A stretch of DNA of 64,000 nt from Patagioenas fasciata (lineage: Eukaryota; Chordata; Aves; Columbiformes; Columbidae): the NCBI RefSeq assembly GCF_037038585.1, contig NC_092541.1:939445-1003444 (forward strand). Reading direction: 5' to 3'. The notes below the pieces were generated by a model, which worked only from the letters and a program-made list of their open reading frames with translations, was not told the DNA's origin and did not search any database. Position 1 is the stretch's first letter. Every line of letters starts with the position of its first letter. Made by a program: the position numbers and the translations under genes. This document shows positions 24,456-35,800 of this stretch, piece after piece.

Positions 24456-27020
24456 CACATCTAGTAGGGAACAATAAAACAACTCTCTGTAGGGAGTCTA
24501 AGTAACCTGATAAACTTTTGCCATCTTTAACTTCCGCAAGTAAGCAGCAGCTTCCTGAATCTCCTACGGGATGGTTGTTGCTATCCAGCTTTCTTTTATT
24601 GGTGCTAAAATGCACAATGTAGTCAATAGAAAGATTCTTCAACACAGGAGGAACTGCCCAGTGTTGGTCCAGTGCTCGCGTGGATGGAAACTCCCAGTTA
24701 CTGCAGCTGCACGCATGGCAGATCACAGCACACCATGGTTTATTATTTATTAAGACAAAACAACTTTGGAGAGTGCTATTTTTTAATGAAGAACGTTATT
24801 AACTTGAGACTGGGTAGCTCACAACATTTCAAAAGCAGACCTTGGTGCTTTGAGTTTTCCCCATAAGCAGCACGTAAATTTTTCTTCCGACGAGATCAGC
24901 ACCCAGCCCGCGTGTGTCTGTTGTGAAGCTGAATCTTCCTCTGCCTTGAGATCAGAGTAAACTCCGATATCCAAGAAACCCCTTTGGATTTCAGGTGCAA
25001 AAGCAGCGACACAACCGTAGGGGGTCAGGCGCAGCAAAGGCGGCGGGACCCAGAGCTCCAGCTTCCCAGGAGACAGCGCCAGCAGGACGGTGGTTTAGGA
25101 GAGAGCTGTAAAGTCATAGGGGATGGGTCAGGTCTTTTAAAGGTGGAGACACAGCACAACTTTTGTGATTTCACCTCCATGAAGTTACGCAAATCACTGT
25201 GCAAGGTCCCAGAGCTCAACGGCTTCTCCCTGTGTGAGACACCAAGAAACGCTTTCCTGGGGAGTCCCAGAACAAACCCATAGAAAGCTCAACGATAAAT
25301 CCCCATTTTCCAGCCTTCAGCTCGTTACGGGAGCATCCGTTACAAAATCTGACCGTCATCCACGCCGTTTTATTTTCTCTACCCAGCACAGCGCCTGAGC
25401 AAAGAGATGTTGACTTTGCAGAGGTTAAAGGTGGCCGCTCACCCAACAAATGGGGTTTCGCAGGAGGGGAGGGTTGTTGTTCTTTCTCCCGCAGGAATGA
25501 GGTGTCAGGAGGACGCAGAGGTCACCCCGGCCCCTGCTGGGCCGCCGAGTGACAGCACCAGCTGCACAAGGTGCCGGAGCAGCGCGGCCCGCGGGGTCCC
25601 ACGTTGGGGAGGGTTTGCCACCTCCTTTTCCCACAGCCCAACTGAGAGGAAGGACAGCGAGGGCTCTGCTGGGAAAACAGGGCCCCAGCAGCTCCGCCGG
25701 GGACACAAAGCGATGCACGGGGATGGAGTCGCGCCATGGACGGACCTGTGCTTGGACCTCATGGGGATCCCTCAACGGGAGCCTAAAGCTGCTCCTGGCT
25801 AAAGTCAACACTAAAACAACACGCAGTCCTCATTTCCCTTCTATCGCCCAAGTATACATGCGAGGACATATCTGGTTAATTATGCAAAACCACATTTAAT
25901 TGTTTATTCTCTAACACAGCAACAACTTCAAATCATTACAAGAGTTCTACCTACAGAATGAATCAGGTATCAGATATTTAATGTTTGGCAAGAAAACCAA
26001 GATTCACTTGACAGAACAGTGATCGTTGTTCTTGTTCGGAAATATTTGGACTAAACACACTTGGAGAAGGTGAAGCTTTAAGAACCAACACATAAGGATG
26101 GGAAAACCTTTTTCCTTTTTCTCTTTTTCCCTGATTCCTTGAAATGTCACAATTCTGGGTTACACAGAAGTCAAATAAAAGCACCGCTTAGGTCTCTGTG
26201 AAAAACAAAAGCTCCGTGTCCATCTGCTCAATCTCCGTGTCTGAGAGAGCACAAAACCAGCACGAACGGTACGAGGGGGAAGAGACGCGCGCAACCTAAA
26301 TATTGGAGATGGCTGCAAGCAGATAATGGAAACGGGGAACATAAATTGCCACTAGAACCATGGAAAACCACCTTGAGAGAAGGGCAGTGACCCAGAGAGC
26401 AGGTTGGGGCATCCCCAGCTGCCGCACGTCTGGAAAGACTGAGAACAGATTCCCTGTTAATGTCTTCTCAACTGGCTCCGGGGTCGAAGAATCTGCTTTC
26501 TGTTAGGAAAACACTATAAAACTTTCAACAGAAGCGATGAAAAACACGTCTCCCGTTGGCATAAAGCAGGAGATGATCTCCCTGCAAGGAGCGGCACATG
26601 GAAAACTCCCTGGAAAGCGGAACAGGGAAAGCACCGGCAGCAAATCCCCCCCGGGCAAATACGTGTGGTACAAAGCTAACGAAACAAAGCAAAGCACTCA
26701 AACCCTGCGTGTGTGCACGAGCAAGGTTTAATACTTTAAAAAAATTAGGATTGGGTCTTAAATGATAGATAATCAGTGAAGTCCTTTCTTACTTTTACTT
26801 CCCACTTCGGCTCTTGAAATTTGCCATCTGTCGAATTCTGTCTCAGGGCCTTTCCCCAACCCAAGACTTGGGGAATTTTGTTAACAGCGCAATAAAAATA
26901 ACTTCATAGTGTTACGAGGAAACATTAAAGCCTTTTTCTGTGTGTGCTGCTCTTTCCCTTCTTTTAAAAAAAATACAGACATTGTTTCTTTAAAAGGCTC
27001 CATCTGCAAATCCCATTAGA
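24456..27020. other. Region upstream of MEOX1
   Basis: About 2.6 kb without recognised exons, RNA genes or transposons. Open frames at about 25407-25900 on both strands lie in GC-richer sequence and show no family resemblance. 26740-27060 is AT-rich and leads into the MEOX1 promoter. Confidence 0.4.
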
Positions 27021-27023
27021 TGT

Positions 27024-27161
27024 GCATATAAGGTTTCGGATGATTAATAGTCCCCTGCTCTGCTTTGGTTGGCGGGACCCAGCGTGTGTGCGTTAACCCC
27101 TCCTTCCCCTCTCACGTTTCACTTTGCAAACTTGTCACTCTCCCCCAGCACAGTATTTAAA
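27024..27161 (+). promoter_or_regulatory. MEOX1: MEOX1 candidate promoter
   Basis: Two TATA-like boxes are present, CATATAAGG at about 27024 and TATTTAAA at 27154-27161. The latter is 279 bases before the MEOX1 ATG. The start of transcription is inferred from position only. Confidence 0.35.
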
Positions 27162-27439
27162 AAGTGTTTCCCCCATGCCCAGCGCTTCACAAGGACACAA
27201 ACTTCAAGCCTCGGGGAGCGATCCGGGGCATGGAGCTGGTTACTGGTTTCCAGTTGGGATGATGAAGGCGTTGAGAAGAGTTCGCGGGGTGACACATCCG
27301 CGAGAGCGCAAAACCCGCAGGCAAACTGTTGTTTGAGGGGGGAAATCTTCTCTGTGAGATCTGGGAGGCTTTTTCCCTTCTTTTTGGAAGCCTGAGCCAG
27401 AACCGGCGGCCAAGGTGGGAACCCAAGGACTGGAAGCCA

Positions 27440-30400
27440 ATGGATCCCACCAGCAGCAGCTGCATGCGCGGCCCACAACCTTCTGCCCCAATCTGGGGGA
27501 GCCTGAGGGGCGCCCCGGATGTCAGCACAGCCTCAGGACTCCACCACTACCCCCCGGCACCCTTCTCATGCCACCCAAAAGCAGATTTCACCCCTTACAC
27601 CGACTTCTCCACCTCCTGCCTGGTGGCCGCTCCCCACAGCTTCCCGCAGGAGGAGCGGGCGCTCGGGGAGCAGCGCCCCCCTTTCCACCCCTCCGAGTGG
27701 CACCTTGCGGCGACGGAGGCCAGGAGGCGACTGAACCCAGGGCTGGCTTTGGGCTCGGGGGAGGCAGAAGGCAGCAGCCCCCGGCCGGTGAGCGCGGCCG
27801 TGGGAATGAATGGAGAGGAGGAGGCGCCAGTGAACGCGACCAACGAGACGGAGAAAAAGGCGCCCAAAAGGAAAAAGGAAAGCTCAGGTAGGTGATGTGA
27901 AATGAGGGCGGTGGGATGGTGCAGGCTGTAGAGCATCTGTAAGATCAGGAATTACAAAATATTTCCTCACCTACTTCATTTCTTAAGAGAAAGGCAAAGA
28001 GCCCACATGTTGAGCTGCCTGTGCTGGTTGGAAGTGTTATATTAGGATTTTGATATCCTAATATAACACAAGAGGCAAAGTCTCCCTTTAGACATCAGTT
28101 CTCACTAAATATTCAACGTTTTCACCCCAAAAAGGAGGTGCTGGAGGTTTGCCCAGCAGTGCAGTGTCCGAAACACAGAAAGCGGAGACAGTTTCATTGT
28201 GTCATCCCAGCCGGTAAAACATCCTTCTGCAGTGCACTGATAGCGATTTAACCTCCCTTTTGCTGCTGTCTCAAACCCAGACACGTGAAATACGCATAAC
28301 ATATTTCTCCTCGGAAAACTGTTAAAAATTAAGATATTATAGCAAATGAACGCATGTAAGTATTTGTTTACAAGCTACAGTGTGCTTTTCCCACACAGCA
28401 GTGCTATTTAATGAGGAATATTTTGCAGTATCCCCATTTTACAGGTAGAGGACACAGCGATAAAGTATTTATCTCTAGGTTTTATGGGCTGGCTGCAGAA
28501 GAGCCACCTCTGAGCCAGCATCCACGTCTCCATGTCGCAGTTAAACCAGCAGCTCGTGTTCACGCTCTATCACACCACCTTTGCTCTCTTCCAACACAAA
28601 CAGACTGTCATGGAACAACCACAATAACTAATATTCCCAATCTCTTTATCCCCAGAATCCAGTTTACTCCCATGGGTTATCTGTATTTTCTTTCCATACT
28701 TGCTGCTGTCCCATATCCTTTTCCTTACAGAACAAAGGAGACATCCCAAAGGGAGGGCTTCTCATTTCACTCCCTTCTTGGCTTTCCAGAAAGCAGCTCC
28801 AATTATTTGATATCCTCCTGGAAGCTTTTCCTTCCTTCTGCCCCAGACAAAACAAAGCAAATGAAGGGGATGTCCGTGAGCAGTTTTGCTGGGATCCCGC
28901 TGCGGTGTGACGTGGCTTCACCTCACACCCCGCACCAAAGATCGTCACCACGCGCTTGTAACACAACACACATCGTATACCTAAAGGGCACCTATAGGAA
29001 AGCCAGAGAGGGACTTTCTACAAGGGTGCAAAGTGACAGGGTTAAGGGTGACAGCTTTAAACTGAAACAGGGGATGTTCATATGGGATATAAGGAAGAAA
29101 ATCATTCCCATGAGGGCGGTGAGGCCCTGGAACGGGGTGCCCAGGGAAGCTGTGGGTGTCCCGTCCCTCACAGTGCTCAAGGCCGGGTTGGACGGGGCTG
29201 TAAGCAACCAAGTCTGGTGGAACACGTCCCTTGGGTGGAACTGGTTGATCCTTACGGTCCCTCTAAGGTCCCTTCCAACCCAAATCTCTCTATAATGTAC
29301 ACAAAGTGCTAACTTGGCTGCCCGTTGCTTGGTCGACCAGTGTAGGGTTATAATAGGTGTATAAGGAATAAAAGTAAAGATCAGTCAAATCGTAGAATCA
29401 TTCTGGTTGGAAAAAGACCTCGAACCCAAGGCTGACACCACTGACAAGCCACACTGAACTTGAGGGGTCACAACACAAACCTCTTAAAACTTCCACCGAG
29501 CATTTCAATTAATTAATCAGCATCAGGCCTCCGCCATACACGTGCATGAGCGCGAATGACACAACCTGTGCGCTTGCCCCTTAGAGACCCCGAACGCGGG
29601 CAGCAGGGCGGACGCGAGCAGCCGATCGCGGAAGGAGAGGACGGCGTTCACCAAGGAGCAGCTGCGCGAGCTGGAAGCCGAGTTCGCCCACCACAACTAC
29701 TTGACGAGGCTCAGGAGATACGAGATCGCCGTGAACCTGGACCTCACCGAGAGACAAGTACGGCCCAACCCTGCATCCCCAACCTCTCCTTCCTCCCCCT
29801 CAACTGCTCCCTAAGGCTAAAACCCAGATATGCTGCTCAAGGGTGCACTTTTGCAATGGCACGGAGGTATTTTAATACAAAGCCTTCACATTCTTGTAAA
29901 ACACCTTTGTTACAGATTTCTGTAAGTAGGATGATGTATGTTCCATACACGCGTTCTTCCCGGGTCAGGCAGTACCTTGAGCGATAAGGAAAGACAAAAA
30001 TGAAGAGTTCTCTGGAGACAGATACTTCTGTCCTCTCATTGTGATCTCAGTCAAGGTTTCCTTATCAAAGCTTAGCGGAATTGCTCAATTAAGTGAAGCA
30101 AATTACAGCTCCTGAAGCATTAAATGGGGTGCATGTAGATTCTAGGCAAACTGCTTGTAATACTTTTGCAGTTCTCAGAGAAACATCTGCCTGGAACAGT
30201 TTAGAAAGAATTGTTCCTGCCTTTGTCAGAGAGACAGATCACTTAAACTTGCAAGATTCCTTTCACCTTTTCTTCTAGAGTTCCACAAAACATCTGTCTA
30301 TTGGCACGTATATATATATATACATATACACATATATATACACACGCGTAGGTCTGCTCGTACAGCACGGATCAAGACAATAAGCACCTATTTGCTTTTC

Positions 30401-30532
30401 ACCCCCCAGGTCAAAGTGTGGTTCCAGAACAGAAGGATGAAGTGGAAACGCGTGAAGGGTGGGCAGCCGCTGTCCCCGCACGAACACGACGCAGAAGACG
30501 CGGACTCTGCCGCCTCCCCCAGCTCTGAATAA
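27440..30532 (+). CDS. MEOX1: MEOX1 homeodomain transcription factor
   Basis: MEOX1 is a nuclear homeodomain factor of early somites (sclerotome and dermomyotome). Three exons: 27440-27887, 29585-29757 and 30410-30532 (TAA), 247 aa against 254 in human. The first in-frame ATG gives [10 protein letters not shown], matching the mammalian N-terminus; the open frame extends 5' but contains no earlier ATG. Exon 1 codes for a Pro/Ser-rich N-terminal half with HHYPPAPFS and the conserved NATNETEKK stretch. Exon 2 (173 bp, the mammalian length) and exon 3 code for the homeodomain, about residues 164-223: [19 protein letters not shown], the MEOX-typical [12 protein letters not shown], and helix 3 [13 protein letters not shown] with Gln50. 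The C-terminus ends ASPSSE as in human. In human, homeodomain position TERQ reads SERQ. Introns are 1.70 and 0.65 kb; the first holds two CR1s and a perfect hairpin. Confidence 0.96.
28034..28069. repeat. Perfect 15-bp inverted repeat (hairpin)
   Basis: GTGTTATATTAGGAT (28034-28048) is followed by a 6-base loop and its exact reverse complement (28055-28069). It lies in MEOX1 intron 1 about 150 bases after the exon 1 donor. It could be the remnant of a small inverted-repeat transposon or a cruciform-prone site; no known family is recognised. Confidence 0.9.
28983..29297 (+). mobile_element. CR1 LINE 3' end in MEOX1 intron 1
   Basis: A 5'-truncated CR1 in sense orientation: the ORF2 tail with AACTGAAACAGGGGATG, ATATAAGGAAGAAAATCATT, GGGCGGTGAGGCCCTGGAAC and GTGCTCAAGGCCGGGTTGGA, and the 3' end GGTCCCTTCCAACCCAAA. 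It lies about 290 bases before the homeobox exon. Confidence 0.88.
29388..29470 (-). mobile_element. CR1 LINE 3' end, very short
   Basis: The plus strand shows an inverted CR1 3' terminus (CGTAGAATCATTCTGGTTGG, AAAAAGACCTCGAA) of a different subfamily from the neighbour 90 bases to the left. The 5' limit is uncertain because the element is heavily truncated and diverged. It ends roughly 115 bases before the MEOX1 homeobox exon. Confidence 0.65.
30308..30346. repeat. TA/CA microsatellite
   Basis: A dinucleotide tract of TA and CA steps lies in MEOX1 intron 2, about 60 bases before the last exon. It is short and interrupted. Confidence 0.85.
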
Positions 30533-30970
30533 TCCTCACAGCCCCGGGACAGGCGCACGGGGACACCACGGGCCAGAAAGTGGATGTAGAACCACGCCAG
30601 GGCAGCTACACCGTGAGACAACCCTGCTTGCAAAGCCTGCAGCCACGAGTCCTCCAAGGCGTGCGATGCTGGAGGTTACACGGCAGTTAAGGGAACAGGA
30701 AAAAACCACCGAGGGCGTGATTTGGATTTTTGACTGAATGACTTTGCCCCTTTCTGGGATTGTCCTCCTGCCACACATGTGCCTTCAGAATAACACCTAA
30801 ACCCACTGAATATAAAGCAGGAGTCCGGGCTCTCAAACACTCAGGTTGTCGGTCAGCAACAGATAACTCAGCTCTATTCTCACCCAGCCTTGCCCTGGTC
30901 ACATCCAGGCATTCGGTGTTTGGACTCCCCAAGGCACATTTTCCTTGTGTTTTACTTTAAGAGAAATAAA
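30533..30970 (+). other. MEOX1: MEOX1 3' UTR with AATAAA at its end
   Basis: After the TAA there are 438 bases with no other gene. The only canonical AATAAA is at 30965-30970, and the inverted 3' terminus of a CR1 begins three or four bases later, so any downstream GU-rich element must be CR1-derived. This is shorter than the mammalian 3' UTR. Use of this site is inferred. Confidence 0.55.
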
Positions 30971-30972
30971 TA

Positions 30973-31990
30973 CAGAATCACAGAATGTTAGGGATTGGAA
31001 GGGACCTCGAAAGCCATCCATGCCCACATTCCAGCCATGTGTGCTGTCCCCATGTCTCTGTCATTGCCACCAGGTCGTCATCTCCTGCCCTAGCACAGGT
31101 TTCTAAGTCCTCCTGCTCGTTCCCCACGCTGTGCGTTGGTGTGCAGGCATTTCAGAGGGCGAGCTGAGCACACCCATTTCACCCCAGGGGCACGGGGGGC
31201 CTCCCAGCCCTCACCAGCTCCAGTGCTGCCCCACTGATGCAAGCCCAGCTACATCCCCATCCCCTTCGAGTCCAGTTTAAAGCTCTCCAGACGAGCCCTG
31301 CTAATCCCTGTCCCAGCACCTTTGCCCCGCGAGATAAACCTTTCCCAGGTATCACTGCTTGGACTGGTGTCTTGTCAAACCAGCCATTATCAGAGAACCC
31401 AAAGCCCTGCCTGGAGCACCAGTCCTGGAGCCAACTGTTTACAGACTGACTTGTTCTATTCCCTCCCACATCATCCCCCAAAACTGGGAGGAGGGAAGAG
31501 AAAGTCACTTGAGCCCCAGACTCTTTCACCATCCGTCCCAAGGCCTTGAAACCTCTTTTCATTCCCTCAGCCTGCGGGAGGCAGCTCCTCCCCACCGGTC
31601 TGGAGGATCAGCAGTGGGTAGGAGCGCGCTGGGTGCACCAGGTTGGGGAGCATCCTGGTGATGCCCCTGACCCAGCTCCATGTAGACTGCACCCTTCCCT
31701 ACCATGAGGGTCAACTCTGCAGACTGGGCCCTCCATCCCTCTCAGAAGGGAATTGCCTACTCCAATAACCCTTCTTTCTTCCTTATCTGAGGCGGGTTGA
31801 GGCGTGGGGTCAATCGCCTCTTCCTCTGTGACCCATAGGTGGGCCTTGCACCACTTCCTCACCTCCCTCCTCTTCAAGACCCAGGGTCCCAAACCTATTA
31901 CGGAGGGCACCTGGGGAAGCAAACAGGTGGGGAGGGGGTTGCCCACAGTCACCCGCTTTTCTTGCAATGAAAACTGAGCATCTGTACAAC
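30973..31990 (-). mobile_element. CR1 LINE with ORF1 esterase fragment, internally deleted
   Basis: The inverted CR1 3' end (AGAATCACAGAATGTTAGGG, GGAAGGGACC) runs to about 31040. Next, on the minus strand, comes the ORF2 beginning (a degenerate CLHTNAQ, compare CLYTNA), and then about 800 bases of ORF1. The ORF1 part reads, with frame breaks, VGNSLLRGMEGPVCRVDP, GFKALGRMVKESGAQVTFSS and NSWLQDWCSRQGFGFSDNGW, the SGNH-type esterase domain that CR1 ORF1 is known to carry. Essentially all of the endonuclease and RT is absent. ORF1 is rarely kept in avian CR1 copies because most are severely 5'-truncated. The GDSL-like nucleophile block reads GNSLL here, so the Asp before the Ser is changed. Confidence 0.85.
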
Positions 31991-33395
31991 CAGGCGGTAA
32001 GATTGCAAAATAAATATTTGAGACCAAAGCCATATACTCAGTATTCTGCTTACCGGTTTAGGAGAGACAGCTTCACAGTGACGGTCCAAGGGTCCCTTGG
32101 TGATGGCAGCAATTGGCAGAGGGAGGTTTCTTCCAAACTTCTTGTAAGTCCTGAAATTCAATTGCTAGATCTCAATTTCAAATATTTTTTCAAAGCGGTT
32201 ATTGCAAATGTCACAGCGGGCACAGCCGAGGTTGAACCCTCCACACAATAGCCAGTTCTATCTTGTTTTCGACATTCATATCTATTTAACTCAACTACCC
32301 TGCAGTCCTGCGTTTCTTTTGGATTTATGGGATCTCGCTGGAAACCCAGAGTTTTCTTTGTGAGTTCAGGATTGCCAGGAGAAGTGGAAAACAACGTCTG
32401 GAGTCATTTAACTGAGTTCCCTGTCTGCGTTTTCCACTGGAGACAAAACTTTCCTCCGAATAAACGTGCAGATGTGTATGTTTGAATTACATATAAAACC
32501 ATCTGTTAATCCAGGCATTGTGTGCATTTACACTCATTACTTACCGTCTTCTAAATCAATACCTGGATGTAGGAATTTCACAGCTACGTGACTAACGGAG
32601 CCCTTTGTGCAAAGTTGACAGGTGAAAAGCTATAGAAGGTATTTTCAATCTCAACCCAAACCCGGTAGGCGGAGGAAGGAGAATCTCTCTTCACAAAGGC
32701 CGTTAAATCTGTATGCATTTGACAAACTGCAGTGTGTGCAGAGGGGTGTTTGCCATTGCTTCTCGGAGCAGCTGGACAGACATCCAGCAAACACCACCAC
32801 TCTGGAAGAGCCTACCTACCCCTCTGAAAAACGAACCTGCGGTTTGTCACCATAAGCTTAAATGAATGCTGCATTTAATGCAAATTAATAATGAAAAATT
32901 AGCTAAGCTGGTTAGGAGCGTGCACGTCCTGTCTCCGAGGCAGATCTACCCGTGTCCCTTCAGGTCCCTATGGTGCAGAAACACGACCCTCGGTTTCCTC
33001 CCAGGACGCCTGCGTGCGAGCGGCCCGGATGGCGCGGGGACACGGAGCAGACGGGAAGCTCTGGTCGGATCCCAGTTAATCCAGCAGCAATAAGCTGAGG
33101 TGTCCTATGACAGAGCACTTATCTGGGTTACAAACCCACCATTAATAACACGCCAACAACCTCAGTATTCAGGTTACATCAAACTGGTTGACTACCAAAT
33201 AAAAATGCACATGTACAGCTGAGAAGAAGCTGCAGTTTTACTGGAGCTTTGAGACCAGAAAATGGTTTTGCTTAAACCTCAGTGGCTTCTGATTAAGCTT
33301 TGAGCAAAACTCGCTAGTTTAGCTCTTGGCAAACACTGGGAAAGAAGCTGGTTTTGGGGAGAGCTCTGGTGCTAACTCAGCCATCCCACCCCCAT
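31991..33395. other. MEOX1-ETV4 intergenic region, part 1
   Basis: No exon or RNA gene recognised. The CR1 may extend some tens of bases past 31990. The rest is ordinary mixed-composition sequence. Confidence 0.4.
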
Positions 33396-33977
33396 CCCCA
33401 GAACACAAACCACCATGGGCAGGAGCTCTTTGTGTCTCATCCCCCTGGAAGCTCTGGAGCCCATTACACCCTGCACATCCCCAGAACACAAACCTCCATG
33501 GGCAGGAGCTCTTTGTTTCCCATCTCCCTGGAAGCTCTCGAGCCCATTACACCCCGTACATCCCCAGAACACAAACCTCCATGGGCAGGAGCTCTTTGTG
33601 TCTCATCCCCCTGGAAGCTCTCGAGCCCATTACACCCCGTACATCCCCAGAACACAAACCTCCATGGGCAGGAGCTCTTTGTTTCCCATCCCCCTGGAAG
33701 TTCTCAAGCCCATTACACCCTGCACATCCCCAGAACACAAACCTCCATGGGCAGGAGCTCTTTGTTTCCCATCCCCCTGGAAGTTCTCGAGCCCATTACA
33801 CCCTGCACATCCCCAGAACACAAACCTCCATGGGCAGGAGCTCTTTGTTTCCCATCTCCCTGGAAGTTCTCAAGCCCATTAACACCCTGCACATCCCCAG
33901 AACACAAACCACCATGGGCAGGAGCTCTTTGTTTCCCATCTCCCTGGAAGTTCTCGAGCCCATTACACCCCGTACAT
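33396..33977 (+). repeat. 83-bp minisatellite, seven copies
   Basis: Seven head-to-tail units begin with CCCCAGAACACAAAC at 33396, 33479, 33562, 33645, 33728, 33811 and 33895. Spacing is exactly 83 bases except for the sixth unit, which is 84 because of one inserted A. Differences between units are only a few bases. Since 83 is not a multiple of three, the same repeat appears in all three frames and on both strands as overlapping long open frames. These are artefacts. Confidence 0.97.
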
Positions 33978-35534
33978 CCCCTCATCGCCTCCTGCCCGTC
34001 CTGCTCAGAGTCTGCAAGCTGCACCAGCTCCTTCTGTCATGGAAACTCCTGGGCTCTTGGCTTCCAGCATCAAGCAAAACCCAGCTCCCCACCCAGAAAG
34101 AAGGCCGGTAAATCTTCCCTTCCAAGGGAGCTGTCAGCAGCAGCGCATTGCATCCTAATTCACTTAAAAATAGCCAATGGGACCTCAGTCTGTGCCTGTA
34201 ATTACAGCTCCTAAACAGTCCCGGCTCTGGGTTTTGTGAAATAAGGCACGAGTCACCTGTGAGATCATTTTATGATTTTCCTGCACAAAACCATCTGCTT
34301 ATTCTAAGACGCGGGTGTCTTGCGAGGGAACATTTCTCTCCCGACATCAAAGCATTTGACCCCTGAACCGCTGGTGCCAAAAATCTTTCAGGCAAAACCT
34401 GTTGTCTGGGACTGAAAATCCCCGACCTGCAATTACTGTATTTTTTACAGAAATACCCATCAAGCTCCACTCTGCTCACAGAAGGGAAGTGAACTACCTG
34501 GGGATGCTTTGCGATCCCCCATAAATAACGGGGGCGCACAGCCACCCGCGCACCGTCAGAAGGGTCTGGAGGGTCTTCCGCAGGAAGCAGAGATTTTCTC
34601 CCCATATAAGGCCAGAGCAAATTGCCCACAGGGAACGGGGGTATCCGTATAAACACAAAAATACGCGCCGTGGCCATTTCTATCTGTGCTGCCTCTTCTA
34701 AACACAGGAAGAGAAGGATTTTCTGGAGACTCGGGTTTTCTGGACATCCTGTCTACCCAGCCAGGTGCCAGCGGAGCACGGAGCCCGATTTGCTTTGTGT
34801 GGTTGCTGTGTCCCACATTGCCAGCCCTCAGTTCCTCTGCAGCTTTCTACAGCATTAAAGCAGCGATTCTTCCAGCCAACGGAGCTACTTGGACAACCGA
34901 AAAATAACCCAGAGGTAACAACAGAAGCACATGCTCATGTGTGTACATTCGAAACAGTCTTAGGTCCACAACCCCAATAGAAAAACTTAGATGGTCCATA
35001 ACTCCAAAGAATCACTGATTTTCAGCATCAACTACACCACTACTACACTCACACCAGCTAAATCAGCTCAGCGGAGATGAGGAGACTCAGCAGCAATGGG
35101 GTGATTTTGGAAGATGATGCTCCTGTGAACTCCTGATCTAGTTTCCTAGCAGTTATCTAATAATACCCCTGCGTGGTTTTTAACCAGACCGTTACTCTTA
35201 ATAATCAAACGCAAGAAAAGGATTTGCAGAAGGAACCCACTGCATCCTAGATCCAGAGATGGGGTTCTGAATACGTGCCAAGGTGCTGCTGTGCTTGGCC
35301 ACATCCCATCCATCCCACGCCAAAGCAGACGTCTGCGGGGCCTTGGTCACGCCAGGAACAACACAAACCCCTCCTGCTTTCCTCCAGCACAGACCCCTCA
35401 TGAGAGGGTCCTGGGTTAGACCCGGTTCTGCTGTTTACAGCCCGGTTTAGTGCAGGAGAAAGAAGAAACCCAGCATTAACAAAGGACGAGGATGGGTAGC
35501 AGGATATTCTCAAATGGTTTGATGATGGCAAATT
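33978..35534. other. MEOX1-ETV4 intergenic region, part 2
   Basis: No gene, RNA or transposon recognised in this 1.5 kb; open frames are short and overlapping on both strands. Confidence 0.4.
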
Positions 35535-35800
35535 CACAGCCAGGGCCACCCCCAACCAGACCGGGCTGCTCGAAGTCCATCCAACCTCACCCTGAACACA
35601 TCCAGGGACGGGGCATCCACAGCATCCCTGGACAACTTGTTCCAGTGCCTCACCACCCTCAGAGCAAACAGTTCCTTCCTTATCTCTAATATAAATCTCT
35701 CCTCTTCTAGTTTAAAACTGTTGCTGCTTGTCCTGCCACAACAGGCCCTGGACAAAGCGACCCTGCTGCTGCAGAGCTCGGTGTCCCCACGGAGGAGCCG
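35535..35800 (-). mobile_element. CR1 LINE, ORF2 tail and 3' region
   Basis: The minus strand translates as the CR1 ORF2 C-terminus in one frame: [55 protein letters not shown]. The subfamily differs from the 39014-type copies. The 3' terminus is eroded. Confidence 0.88.

Noticed and set aside
28411-29295. 294-codon open frame in MEOX1 intron 1
   Set aside because: Its second half is CR1 and the first half has no similarity or exon signals; it lies between two clear MEOX1 exons.
33326-34214. 261- and 286-codon open frames with a repeating peptide, resembling a repeat protein gene
   Set aside because: The 83-base period rotates the frame, so the same peptide appears in every frame; the DNA repeat explains it.
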